A stretch of DNA of 64,000 nt from Psychrosphaera sp. (GCA_028098005.1 JAOHFM010000001.1:1-64000); one strand, 5' to 3'. Shown: positions 20,189 to 28,304, counted from the first letter of the stretch. Notes: generated by a model not told the origin, from the letters alone. Numbers and translations are program-made.

Positions 20189-20992
20189 CTAATCGACTAC
20201 TAATACACCTTTTTTGACGAAGTCACTAATGGCCGTTTCCAAGAAGTGCGTGATCACTTTGCTGTCTGTTTCAGGCTGAAGTTGCTGAAAGTAGTTTTCT
20301 AACGCGTTAAGGGTTGTCAATGAATGATTAGAAGACTCATCAATATAGGTGACTAGATGGGCGGTAATCGCATTTGTAGTCATAAAAGCCACATCACCGT
20401 CTATATCCTGATAGACAATTAGAAACGTGTCTTCAGATTTCAGTTCCGTTTTTTTGTCTGTAGCACCTGTTTTAGCGTCTTGGTGTACCAATTGTTTGGT
20501 GATCCTATGAACCGGATAATGATAACCAAGGGCCCATGTTGACTGCGGAACAACAACACTAGAAGAAGGTAGCCATTGCTTTTGGTTATTTTCATTTTCT
20601 TGAACTGAAACGTTAAGCTCTACCCACTCATAGTGAGCAAGCTCAAGTAAATATTGCGGCAACAAGGTCAATTGAGTTTGAGTTTGAGTTTGAGTTTGAG
20701 TTTGAGTTTGAGTTTGAGTGATAAAGTTTAAAAACTGTTCTGCTATATCAACAAAATAAGGCGATGTTTTGTCACCTGAGATTAAAAATGCTCTAACGTA
20801 ACTGTTCCACAATGACGGCTCAACTACACTTTTTAAAACAGGAAATGCATTGCTGCAAAAGCCGTCTATATTGTTAAATATCAATTCTTGATAAATCTTC
20901 AACCGGCGTTGCTCAACACCTAGTTCATTACCTAAAGAAGGGTTAACAATTGCATTAGTTAGCGCTTGCTGAGCGGCTTTAAAATCATCCAT
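20189..20992 (-). CDS. hvfC: HvfC-like DUF2063 partner protein
   Basis: Partner subunit of the peptide-modifying MNIO enzyme. The N-terminus has the DUF2063 pattern: QQALTNAIVNP, then RRLKIYQELIFNNIDGFCSNAFPVLKSV, a helical domain thought to bind the precursor's leader. The remaining part has a mixed alpha/beta C-terminal domain with no recognised catalytic motif. An eight-copy Thr-Gln repeat at about residues 92-107 forms a low-complexity hinge between the two domains. It starts six bases after the hvfB stop, so the two enzymes are coupled. In the Haemophilus hvf system this partner is needed together with the DUF692 enzyme. The name is by analogy. Confidence 0.85.
   Translation of the reverse strand: MDDFKAAQQALTNAIVNPSLGNELGVEQRRLKIYQELIFNNIDGFCSNAFPVLKSVVEPSLWNSYVRAFLISGDKTSPYFVDIAEQFLNFITQTQTQTQTQTQTQTQLTLLPQYLLELAHYEWVELNVSVQENENNQKQWLPSSSVVVPQSTWALGYHYPVHRITKQLVHQDAKTGATDKKTELKSEDTFLIVYQDIDGDVAFMTTNAITAHLVTYIDESSNHSLTTLNALENYFQQLQPETDSKVITHFLETAISDFVKKGVLVVD
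20672..20719 (-). repeat. 6-bp tandem repeat inside hvfC (Thr-Gln repeats)
   Basis: Eight perfect copies of TTGAGT (+ strand), encoding (Thr-Gln)8 on the coding strand. The unit keeps the frame, so expansion or contraction changes only linker length, not expression phase. Confidence 0.95.
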
Positions 20993-20998
20993 ACAATT

Positions 20999-21823
20999 TT
21001 ACCCTCCTTGGCCGTTATTATACTTACTTTGGAATGCATGAATTTTATTAACTTCTAATTTTAATTCAGACATCTTAGGTATATTGAAGTCGCGCTCTAG
21101 TAAAGTTGGGAACACACCATGTTCTTGATAGGCAAAATCTAACAGTGCCCAAACATCATCAATCACAGGGCTTCCGTGTGTATCTATTTTTAAGTCTTTT
21201 GCTTCATCGTAATGCCCAGCAATATGGCCATAAGCAATGCGTTTAGTTGGCATGGCGGTAATAAACTCTTTGGCGTTGTAATCATGATTTATGCTGTTGA
21301 CGTAAACATTATTTACATCAAGTAGCAGATCACATTGCGCTTCATTTAATACAGCTTTAGTGAACTCTATTTCTGTAAGATCATTGATGGTTTGCAAATA
21401 GTACGACACATTCTCTATTGCAATACGCCGCTCTAAAATGTCCTGTACCTTTTGAATACGCTTCGCAACATGAAAAACGGCTTCCTCTGTAAAAGGAATC
21501 GGCATCAAGTCGTACACATGGCCACCAGAAGAGCAGTAACTCAGGTGTTCCGAAAAACAACTTACATTAAAATCTGTTAGAAATTTCTTAATATTTTTTA
21601 CGAATTCCACATCTAAGTCGTCTGGGCTTCCTAACGACAGCGACAAACCGTGAGTTGAAAGTGGCATCTGCTGAGACAACTCTTGCAAAGGTGCTTTGTA
21701 ACCTTGATTCATTCGCATCCAATTTTCAGGTGCTACTTCTATAAAATCGATATTGGAAGCTAAGAGGTCATCTCTTAAATCAACCATTTCACGGCGAAAG
21801 CCAAGCCCAGCCCCACTTATCAT
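20999..21823 (-). CDS. hvfB: HvfB-like DUF692 multinuclear iron oxidase (MNIO)
   Basis: TIM-barrel enzyme of the DUF692/MNIO family, which uses two or three iron ions and O2 to modify cysteines of ribosomal peptides. Family motifs are in order: GAGLGFRRE at the N-terminus, FIEVAPENW, THGLSLSLGS, CFSEHLSYCSSGGH (metal-ligand His), IENVSYY (metal-ligand Glu), CDLLLDVNNVYVN (metal Asp/Asn), YGHIAGH, DTHGSPV and LLERDFNIP (metal Glu). All expected ligands are present, so it should be active. Length is 274 residues. The EGKCG-rich precursor gene upstream and the DUF2063 gene downstream make the assignment to the Hvf/bufferin type firm by context; the exact chemistry is inferred from the Haemophilus homologue. 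Confidence 0.92.
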   Translation of the reverse strand: MISGAGLGFRREMVDLRDDLLASNIDFIEVAPENWMRMNQGYKAPLQELSQQMPLSTHGLSLSLGSPDDLDVEFVKNIKKFLTDFNVSCFSEHLSYCSSGGHVYDLMPIPFTEEAVFHVAKRIQKVQDILERRIAIENVSYYLQTINDLTEIEFTKAVLNEAQCDLLLDVNNVYVNSINHDYNAKEFITAMPTKRIAYGHIAGHYDEAKDLKIDTHGSPVIDDVWALLDFAYQEHGVFPTLLERDFNIPKMSELKLEVNKIHAFQSKYNNGQGG

Positions 21824-21842
21824 TAAAACCTCTAATACTAAA

Positions 21843-21868
21843 TAAAAACAGCCAGACTTGCTGGCTGA
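21843..21868 (-). terminator. Intercistronic terminator/attenuator between hvfA and hvfB
   Basis: The stem CAGCCAG/CTGGCTG at 21850-21868 is followed on the - strand by GTTTTTATTT, in the 95-base gap between precursor and enzyme genes. Partial termination here would make far more precursor mRNA than enzyme mRNA, a common layout for modified-peptide operons. Confidence 0.75.
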
Positions 21869-21918
21869 TTACACAGTTTGAATATAAAATTATTTAAAAG
21901 AAAGAACATTTAACTTAG

Positions 21919-22404
21919 TTATTTTTTACCACCGCATTTACCTTCACCACACTTGCCTTCTTTGGCTTTTTTAGCTTTATCTTTTAGCTTGCCTTTCATT
22001 TTATCTGCGCCGCACTTGCCTTCACCGCATTTACCTTCTTCGGCTTTTTTAGCTTTATCTTTCAGCTTGTCTTTCATTTTGTCTGCGCCGCATTTGCCTT
22101 CACCGCACTTACCTTCTTTGGCTTTTTCTGCTTTACCTTTAAGCTTGTCTTTCATTTTGTCTGCGCCGCACTTACCCTCACCGCACTTACCTTCTTTGGC
22201 TTTTTCTGCTTTACCTTTAAGCTTATCTTTCATTTTGTCTGCGCCGCATTTACCTTCGCCGCACTTACCTTCCATGCTAGATATTTGGTAGCCGGATTCA
22301 AGTGCATTCGCCTCAAAGCTCAAGGGTTGAGCTGTGGCCATAGCCGAAGTTGTCAATGCCGCTAATCCTAGCGCTGTTAGAGTAGACTTTTTATTAAGCT
22401 TCAT
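21919..22404 (-). CDS. hvfA: HvfA-like copper-binding peptide precursor with ten EGKCG motifs
   Basis: A 161-residue precursor peptide. Residues 1-26 are a Sec-type signal peptide (lysines, hydrophobic core, AxA-like end near AMATA). Residues 45-161 are four perfect-length 26-residue repeats plus a short fifth one. Each begins with a doubled motif EGKCGEGKCG followed by an amphipathic, Lys-rich spacer (ADKMKDKLK...). This gives ten EGKCG motifs and ten cysteines, with no other cysteine. In Haemophilus HvfA, DUF692/DUF2063 enzymes convert EGKCG cysteines into oxazolone-thioamide groups that bind Cu(I), so a periplasmic or secreted copper-sequestering peptide is the likely product. The start has an AGGTGA site. 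No doxX-like hvfD gene is adjacent. Confidence 0.92.
   Translation of the reverse strand: MKLNKKSTLTALGLAALTTSAMATAQPLSFEANALESGYQISSMEGKCGEGKCGADKMKDKLKGKAEKAKEGKCGEGKCGADKMKDKLKGKAEKAKEGKCGEGKCGADKMKDKLKDKAKKAEEGKCGEGKCGADKMKGKLKDKAKKAKEGKCGEGKCGGKK
21931..22272 (-). repeat. 78-bp tandem repeats in hvfA
   Basis: Four full 78-base units (22272-22195, 22194-22117, 22116-22039, 22038-21961) and a 30-base partial unit (21960-21931). The units differ by scattered substitutions, mostly synonymous or between similar residues (Gly/Asp, Glu/Lys in the spacer), while every EGKCG is kept, which suggests selection on the motif. Confidence 0.95.
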
Positions 22405-22441
22405 AATTCACCTGTTGTTTTTATAATTTCAATCTAATGTA

Positions 22442-22470
22442 TCAGACCTAGAGGAAGAGTAAAAAATTTC
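22442..22470 (-). promoter_or_regulatory. Possible extracytoplasmic-sigma-type promoter of hvfA
   Basis: On the - strand GAAATTT (22470-22464) and GTCTGA (22447-22442) are separated by 16 bases, a spacing and sequence loosely like sigma-E-type promoters (GGAACTT ... GTCTAA). Many DUF692 peptide operons elsewhere are under ECF sigma factors. The -35 match is imperfect and no sigma gene is adjacent. Confidence 0.28.
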
Positions 22471-22555
22471 ATCTATTTTGTTCAAAACTATTAATTAAAT
22501 AGCAAGTTTCTAATACCGACTATAATTACATTAGTTAAGTTGTTGGAGTTTTAAA

Positions 22556-23062
22556 ATGATATTTAGCCAATTAGATACCTCTTTTAGAGACCGTTTATCA
22601 GGCCTATATAGCGAAGAATATTTTGTACAAGTTTTTTACCGGGAATGGCACCGTATGCTTAGAGAGCGAGACGCCCTATCTGTTGTGATTATTCATCCCC
22701 ATTTAAATACTAACAGGGAAGATGACAAACTTGCATTTAAGCTGGTGTCTGAGTCGGTGAAAAGAAGTACTAAACGTTCTACCGATCTTGTTTGCCGATT
22801 TCATACCAATGAAATTGCTATTGGGTTATTTAATTTAGATGAGGAAGGTACAGAAAAGGTGTTAGATAGAATATTCTCTGATTTAGAGGACAGTCTTGAA
22901 AATTATATCTACCCAATTGACTTGTCAATCGGAGCACTAAACGTCCTACCTTCTACGGATGTTGACTTAGAAGATGTGTTTACTAGAACTGAAAAACTAG
23001 CTGACGCCGCAGAGCTAGAAGGTAAAAACGCCTATAAACTTGAGTACATGAAGATACATTGA
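22556..23062 (+). CDS. Degenerate GGDEF-domain protein
   Basis: A single-domain, 168-residue protein with the fold of a diguanylate cyclase but without the active site. The N-terminal DRLSGLYSEEYF corresponds to the D-LTGLxNRxxF start of GGDEF domains, and SIGALNVLP to the late SIGVA motif. At the position of RxGGDEF it reads RFHTNEIAIGLF, so the signature glycines, aspartate and glutamate are lost and cyclase activity is not expected. No sensor domain, membrane segment or I-site (RxxD) was seen. A GGAG site precedes the ATG. It is divergent from hvfA with 151 bases between. A role as a protein-protein regulator is only a guess. Confidence 0.75.
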   Translation: MIFSQLDTSFRDRLSGLYSEEYFVQVFYREWHRMLRERDALSVVIIHPHLNTNREDDKLAFKLVSESVKRSTKRSTDLVCRFHTNEIAIGLFNLDEEGTEKVLDRIFSDLEDSLENYIYPIDLSIGALNVLPSTDVDLEDVFTRTEKLADAAELEGKNAYKLEYMKIH

Positions 23063-23066
23063 TACA

Positions 23067-23097
23067 TAAAAAAACCGCCAGTCGGCGGTTTTTTTTA
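23067..23097. terminator. Bidirectional terminator
   Basis: AAACCGCC/GGCGGTTT stem with AGTC loop, A-rich on one side and eight T on the other, five bases after the GGDEF-like gene and just after the 3' end of the convergent TPR gene. It can serve both. Confidence 0.9.
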
Positions 23098-23118
23098 TAG
23101 AGCATAATGCTTTTTATT

Positions 23119-24387
23119 CTAAAGAATAACGCCGTCGCGCTCAGCTGATTCGCGAATATACGCTTCCCAACTTTTAGCCGACTTAGCCGTATTTTTCTCT
23201 TTCATAGCAAGCTTTATTGCTTTATGAGCTTGTTTCCATTGACGCTCGTAGAAGTGTGCTTCGGCAATAGCCATATAAACAACACCTTTACGTTTAACAC
23301 CTTTATCAAGTGCCATGTTAAAAGCTTTTACAGCTTCAGAGTTGCGTTCAATAGCCAAAAGCATATTGCCTTGGTCTTTGTACAACTCTCCGTCATCTGC
23401 AAACTTACCTGCTTTCGCATAGTACTCAGCAGCTTTAGAAAACTCTTTCGCATTTCTATAAGTAGAAGCAAGAACAGACAAAGACTGCTTAGATTCTGTT
23501 AACAAACCACTCTTTATATGCTTTTCTTGAACTTGAGCCGCTTTAAATGGGATTCCGTTCGTTGCATATAGTTGAGCTAATTGCTTAATTTGCGTTTCGG
23601 TTTCTAAGAAACCCTGCTTATAAGCAAGTTCTAATGTCGACAGACCTCGTTCGAAGTCTTCAGTTGTCATATAAAATGAACCTAACTGCGTCCACCATTT
23701 AGGGTTTTCTGGGAAAGCCTTAACTAGTTCTTCAACAGCTTTAGTTGCTTCTTTATACTTCTTTTGCTCATAGTAAGAAGCCATAATGATTACATACGGA
23801 TTTTGGTTCGGAGTTTCAAACAACTCGATAGCACGACGAGCAGGTATAATTGCTTCTTCGTACTTCTTCATCTCGTATAATGCATTTGACATTCTTAGAT
23901 AAACGTTAGGATCTTGGTCTAAAGAAAATTCGATGAATTTTTTGTAGTAAACAAGAGCTTCGTCATAAACTTGCTCTTGCAACAACAAATCAGCAAGAAG
24001 CTTTAACGTACCGGCATGGTCGTTAAACGGCAACACGTCCGCAGCTTCAGCTTCTTTTAATCTATCGATAGCTTCTTTAGATTTACCTTCGATGCCAGCA
24101 TACATATTACCAATGAAACGGTTTACATACGCTTTATCAAAAGCACCCTTAGGCTCTAGCTCAAGTAACATTTCTAATGCTTCTTTTACTTTCTCTTCAG
24201 AGTAAAGTTCATAAGCAGCACCGATTTTCTTACCGATTCGAGTACCTAAAACCTGACCACCACGTTCTTTTTTACGACGCTCAACTTCTTCTAACTGGTC
24301 AGATGGAACATCTGCGTAAGAAGGCATCGATACAGCAAATGTACCGAATACTAGTGAAGCAGCTAATAATTTAGAAATTAATTTCAT
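23119..24387 (-). CDS. TPR-repeat protein of the TonB2 cluster
   Basis: A periplasmic tetratricopeptide-repeat protein. The start at 24387 is chosen because GAGGG lies eight bases before it; the longer frame from 24402 adds five residues ahead of the signal peptide. After the signal peptide (ending near SMPSYA), at least eight helix pairs of TPR type follow (for example VYLRMSNALYEMKKYEEAI and WWTQLGSFYMTTEDFERG). It is the last gene of the run ttpC-exbB-exbD-tonB-TPR, and its ribosome-binding site overlaps the end of tonB. TPR proteins sit in this place in many Alteromonadales TonB2 operons; their role is unknown but probably structural within the complex. Confidence 0.85.
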   Translation of the reverse strand: MKLISKLLAASLVFGTFAVSMPSYADVPSDQLEEVERRKKERGGQVLGTRIGKKIGAAYELYSEEKVKEALEMLLELEPKGAFDKAYVNRFIGNMYAGIEGKSKEAIDRLKEAEAADVLPFNDHAGTLKLLADLLLQEQVYDEALVYYKKFIEFSLDQDPNVYLRMSNALYEMKKYEEAIIPARRAIELFETPNQNPYVIIMASYYEQKKYKEATKAVEELVKAFPENPKWWTQLGSFYMTTEDFERGLSTLELAYKQGFLETETQIKQLAQLYATNGIPFKAAQVQEKHIKSGLLTESKQSLSVLASTYRNAKEFSKAAEYYAKAGKFADDGELYKDQGNMLLAIERNSEAVKAFNMALDKGVKRKGVVYMAIAEAHFYERQWKQAHKAIKLAMKEKNTAKSAKSWEAYIRESAERDGVIL

Positions 24388-24388
24388 A

Positions 24389-25003
24389 TTAGTTACCCTC
24401 ATCTAAGTTAAAGTCTAGCTGAACCTGCAAACCAGTTTGACGAATAGGCTTACCATCTTCAACACGAGGCTTATATTTCCAGCGTTGCAAGGCCTTACGA
24501 GCTTCACGGTCGAATACACGACGAGGCTCTGAATTGATAACTTTTACGTTTTCAACACCACCTAGTTCGTTAATATCGAAGCTCAGCTGTACCCAACCTG
24601 AAATGCCATCACGAGCAGCTTTAGCTGGGAATTTAGGTTCAATTCGAACGATAGGTGTTGCATCACCGTCACGAATTAGACCACCCGGCCCATTTAACCC
24701 TGCGTTTGCTCCACCAACATCAATCGATGGGATGTTGAAGCTAGGGCCACTGCTTGAGATTTGCGGCTCAGGCTCTGGTGTTTGAGGCTTTGGCGGCTGT
24801 TTAGGCGGCGGTGGAGGCGGCGGCGGAACACGATTACGTTTCTGCGCCTTACTCTCCGGTGGCGTAGTATTTATTTCGACTATTATATTTTCGAATTCAT
24901 TTTGGTTAGACGAACCTCCACTGGAGATCAGTTTAGCCATGAATACGAACAAGCCGAATGTGATTACTACACCAACTAATATTGATGCAATAAGTCTTAA
25001 CAT
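24389..25003 (-). CDS. tonB2: TonB energy transducer (TonB2 type)
   Basis: Spans the periplasm and transmits the proton-motive force to outer-membrane receptors. It has one N-terminal membrane segment, a proline-rich stretch (VPPPPPPPPKQPPKPQ near residue 60) and a C-terminal TonB domain with GDATPIVRIEPKFPAKAARDG and SGWVQLSFDINELGGVENV. The domain ends with the expected KALQRWKYKPR block. The 204-residue length and short proline linker are typical for TonB2 rather than TonB1. It starts one base after exbD, within the operon. Confidence 0.95.
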   Translation of the reverse strand: MLRLIASILVGVVITFGLFVFMAKLISSGGSSNQNEFENIIVEINTTPPESKAQKRNRVPPPPPPPPKQPPKPQTPEPEPQISSSGPSFNIPSIDVGGANAGLNGPGGLIRDGDATPIVRIEPKFPAKAARDGISGWVQLSFDINELGGVENVKVINSEPRRVFDREARKALQRWKYKPRVEDGKPIRQTGLQVQLDFNLDEGN

Positions 25004-25004
25004 A

Positions 25005-25409
25005 CTACTTCTTCTCCGCAGCGATTGAAATTTTCTCTATACCAGCAGATTTAATCGCGTCCATTACTTTAACTACTACGCCATGTTTAGCTTCTTTATC
25101 AGCCTGGATGATCACTGTGTCAGTAGGCTGTTCAGCAATCATTCTTTCGATGTTAGCAGCAACACGTTCTACGTCTACTTGACGCTTGTCCATGTGTACT
25201 TCACCGTTAGGTCTGATAGCAATAAAGATGTTAGCAGAAGGCTTGTTAGATGCATTAGAAGCCTTTGGCTTAAGTACATCAATACCCGCTTCTTTAACAA
25301 AAGACGTGGTAACAATAAAGAAGATAAGCATAATGAATACGATGTCTAGCATCGGAGTCATATCAATTGCAGCATCTTCGTCATCACGAAAACGTTGTTT
25401 ACGTGCCAT
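25005..25409 (-). CDS. exbD2: ExbD/TolR biopolymer transport protein
   Basis: Inner-membrane subunit of the proton channel that energises TonB. The single membrane segment MTPMLDIVFIMLIFFIVT contains the proton-relaying Asp in the PMLD motif near residue 20. The periplasmic domain has the ExbD pattern DTVIIQADKEAKHGVVVKVMDAIKSAGI. Length is 134 residues. It lies between exbB2 and tonB2. Confidence 0.96.
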   Translation of the reverse strand: MARKQRFRDDEDAAIDMTPMLDIVFIMLIFFIVTTSFVKEAGIDVLKPKASNASNKPSANIFIAIRPNGEVHMDKRQVDVERVAANIERMIAEQPTDTVIIQADKEAKHGVVVKVMDAIKSAGIEKISIAAEKK

Positions 25410-25420
25410 AGTTCAATCTC

Positions 25421-25948
25421 CTAGTGATGTGGCAAGCTATCAACTAGCTTCTCTTTTGCCACTTTAACTCTTGTTTCAAGCCTTGAACTGAAAAAGATTC
25501 CAGATAAAGCTGCAACCATGCCCGCCATTGTAGGGATTGTTGCCATTGAAATACCAGCAGCCATCAAACGAGGGTTACCAGTACCTTGTGATGCCATAGT
25601 GTCAAAAACGGTAATCATACCGGTAACCGTACCTAGAAGGCCGATTAAAGGACACATAGCTACAAGAGTTTTTATAATTAACATTCTTGCATTTAATAAT
25701 TCGGATGCTTCAGAAACCCAAGCGTCACGGATTCTATGAGCACTCCAAGAAGTGGTGTCTGTTCGAGCGTCCCAACTCGCGATTATATTCGCGCGAAGTT
25801 TTGGGAACTCAGCGGTTAAAAACCACCAACGCTCAATCATTAACGCCCACATAATTAGAAGAGCTGCGGCTACGAAATATAATACGAAGCCGCCCGTGCC
25901 GATAAAATCCCTGACAGATTCCCATAGGCCCATCAGGTAAATCATCAT
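25421..25948 (-). CDS. exbB2: ExbB/TolQ proton channel (TonB2 type)
   Basis: Short ExbB-like channel subunit of 175 residues with three membrane segments. The MotA/TolQ/ExbB domain shows LGLLGTV-like IGLLGTVTGMITVFDTMASQGTGNPRLM (read as two blocks around GTVTGM and GTGNPRLMA). It partners ExbD and TtpC. Its start overlaps the ttpC stop by one base. Confidence 0.95.
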   Translation of the reverse strand: MMIYLMGLWESVRDFIGTGGFVLYFVAAALLIMWALMIERWWFLTAEFPKLRANIIASWDARTDTTSWSAHRIRDAWVSEASELLNARMLIIKTLVAMCPLIGLLGTVTGMITVFDTMASQGTGNPRLMAAGISMATIPTMAGMVAALSGIFFSSRLETRVKVAKEKLVDSLPHH

Positions 25949-27309
25949 TACGCTTTCTCCTTCTCAGCATGTGCTGCAATGATACCGGCGCTTTGCTCAT
26001 CAAGAACATGAACAATAGATTTAGCGCGTGCTGCTACAACACTGTGTACGAAGATTAATGGTAGCGCTGCAATGATACCCATAGCTGTTGTTACCAACGC
26101 CATTGAGATTGAACCAGCCATTAGTTTCGGGTCACCTGTACCAAATAATGTAATCTGTTGGAACGTTTCAATCATACCTACAACTGTACCTAGTAGACCA
26201 AGTAGAGGTGCTACAGCAGCTAAGATTTTGATTGTATTGATACCACTTTCAATGCGAGGAGTTTCACGCAAAATAGCTTCATCAAGTTTAAGTTCTAAGT
26301 TTTCTACGTCAGAGTTCTTGTTCTCTTGGTAAATTTTAAGAATACGACCTAATGCATTGTTATCAGAAGGGTTAGAAGTGTTCTTAAGCTGAGCTTTCAT
26401 CTTAGAACCTTCACCTAGTGTAATAACTAAGCTACGTAACGCTAATAGGAAACCAAACGCTAAAACAACTGTGATTACGTAACCTGGAGTACCACCTTGG
26501 TGATAACGATCTTCAAGTGTCGCTTTTTGAGTATTTAGACGTAAGATACCGCCACGAGATGGATCAACATAGAAAGGAACTAATTCACCAGGCGTTGCAT
26601 TTGCAAGATCTTCTGCAGATGAACGGTAGTGTGATTCAGCAGACTTACCTAAGTGTTGAACAATTTGAACGTCTGAGTTGTAGATAACGTAGTCGCCAGA
26701 TTCAGTTACTAAGTTAAATGCACCTACACGAGTTAGCTTTTCAACTGACGAACCACCGGCTGTTGCTGATACTTCTTTGTCAAAAGTTACAACTTTACCA
26801 GACTCAGTCATTTCAGTTTGTAAAGCAATCCATAACTCTTCAAGTTCACGAGTTGTTGGAAGCTTTTTAGCTTCAGCTAGTTCTGTAAGAAGTTCTGCAC
26901 GACCAGGGTACTGAGCAGAAATAATTGACGCTGAAACTGAACCCATAGTATCGCCAGCTGCTTGACGTACAACACCAAACATCTCACCTAGAGTACCTTT
27001 CGCGCTATCAAGCTCTTGAGCTCTTACTGCTAACGTTTTCTCATTTTGAGCATATTGCTTTTGTAAACGCTCGCCACGATCTTTCTCGTTTGCTAACTCT
27101 TTTTTTGCTTTATTTAATAAAGCTTGCTTATCAGCTTTTGCTGCATTGAACTCTTGTTCACGCTTTTTATTTAACGCGCCTTCAGAAATTCGGTCTTGTT
27201 TAACTTGCTTTAACAAATCATCTAATTTGTCAGCAGCATTTACATTAGCTACGAAGCCAGCTGAAGAAACAACAGCCGCTAAAACCAATGAATTAAAAAT
27301 CTTTTTCAT
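25948..27309 (-). CDS. ttpC: TtpC-like long MotA/TolQ/ExbB protein
   Basis: A second, long ExbB-like protein (453 residues). It has a signal peptide (ending ...VNA near residue 25), a coiled-coil region with many Lys/Glu/Gln (residues 30-110), a periplasmic domain, and a C-terminal ExbB domain with GLLGTVVGMIETFQ and GTGDPKLMAGSISMAL. This architecture is that of TtpC, which in vibrios is required for TonB2- but not TonB1-dependent uptake. A GGAG site precedes the ATG. It is followed directly by exbB2. Confidence 0.93.
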   Translation of the reverse strand: MKKIFNSLVLAAVVSSAGFVANVNAADKLDDLLKQVKQDRISEGALNKKREQEFNAAKADKQALLNKAKKELANEKDRGERLQKQYAQNEKTLAVRAQELDSAKGTLGEMFGVVRQAAGDTMGSVSASIISAQYPGRAELLTELAEAKKLPTTRELEELWIALQTEMTESGKVVTFDKEVSATAGGSSVEKLTRVGAFNLVTESGDYVIYNSDVQIVQHLGKSAESHYRSSAEDLANATPGELVPFYVDPSRGGILRLNTQKATLEDRYHQGGTPGYVITVVLAFGFLLALRSLVITLGEGSKMKAQLKNTSNPSDNNALGRILKIYQENKNSDVENLELKLDEAILRETPRIESGINTIKILAAVAPLLGLLGTVVGMIETFQQITLFGTGDPKLMAGSISMALVTTAMGIIAALPLIFVHSVVAARAKSIVHVLDEQSAGIIAAHAEKEKA

Positions 27310-27315
27310 GTGTTA

Positions 27316-28083
27316 TTACTCCGCGGCAAAGATTGGTAATTTGATTAACTCATATGGCGCTTGCTTGCGAGCCATACGGATAGTTAATGTCACGTCTTTA
27401 AGGTACTCATCACCTAGTTTAGTCCAACCGCGAGTGCTGTTGTCCCATACCCATGCGCTTTTAAGATCTTTAGACTGTGCAATCAATGCAATACGACCTA
27501 CATGAACGAAATCAGCAGTAATTTCTTGACCACCAAGGTTTTCCGTTGCTTCCCATGCTTCAACCGCTGTACCGTAATCTTTTTCAATTTGGTAAGCTTC
27601 TAACACCTGACGGTACTTTTCTGAAGTACTAACGTTAGGGTTGATCATAGTTGCACGAAGTTTTTCAACACGAGCGACACGACGATCAAGTTTGATAGGC
27701 ATATCTGCGTTTACAAATTTCTCTAGCATATCGATCATTCGATACATTAAAGGCACAACATTGCGTTTTGTGTTTTCAATTTCAGCTATTTGATCTTCAA
27801 GTGACTTAATTTCGTCATTTTGAGCAGCAACTAGCTTAGCTACGTGATCATTATAAACTTTGTTGATCTCAGTTTCGGCAACAACATCACGGTATTCAAA
27901 CATCAACTCAGTCGTTTGCTCTTGAATAGCATTAATTTTAGTTTGTGACTTAGCAGCCGCCTTATGGATAGTGCGCTCTGCAGCGTGTATTTTCTCTAGT
28001 GGATCTGCAGCTAATGCAGAACCGGCAAATGTTACCGCTCCTACTAGCGCAGTAGCTACTAGATTTAATTTCATCTTAGACAT
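27316..28083 (-). CDS. DUF3450 family periplasmic protein
   Basis: First gene of the TonB2 operon. The start is set at 28083, where GGGA lies five bases upstream, giving MSKMKLNLVATALVG as a signal peptide; the frame from 28092 adds three residues. After the signal peptide, a long coiled coil (residues about 20-100) is followed by an alpha/beta tail. DUF3450 proteins are always found beside TtpC/ExbB/ExbD/TonB in vibrios, Shewanella and Alteromonadales; their function is unknown. Its stop lies six bases before ttpC. Confidence 0.9.
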   Translation of the reverse strand: MSKMKLNLVATALVGAVTFAGSALAADPLEKIHAAERTIHKAAAKSQTKINAIQEQTTELMFEYRDVVAETEINKVYNDHVAKLVAAQNDEIKSLEDQIAEIENTKRNVVPLMYRMIDMLEKFVNADMPIKLDRRVARVEKLRATMINPNVSTSEKYRQVLEAYQIEKDYGTAVEAWEATENLGGQEITADFVHVGRIALIAQSKDLKSAWVWDNSTRGWTKLGDEYLKDVTLTIRMARKQAPYELIKLPIFAAE

Positions 28084-28304
28084 AGTTCCCAACCAATGTA
28101 TGTGTTTAAATTTTCTTTTTTAGAGTAACAACTCTGTATTCGTATAAAAACCTACACGAATAATCACTACCGAGTCTCCCAAACAATACAGGCATTGTCA
28201 ATCGAGAATATACGGCGCTCGTCTCTAAAATGTAGTAACTGAACACATATTGTGCAAAGTATTAAATCATTCGATCAGGTTTTTTTGATAATTCTTTTAA
28301 ATGC

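Noticed and set aside
20669..20720. Phase variation of hvfC through its repeats
   Set aside because: The unit is six bases, so changes in copy number keep the reading frame and cannot switch the gene off.
21953..22291. Long + strand reading frame opposite hvfA rich in Leu, Pro and Ser
   Set aside because: It is the antisense of the repeated precursor, with no ribosome-binding site; its length comes from the repeat pattern.
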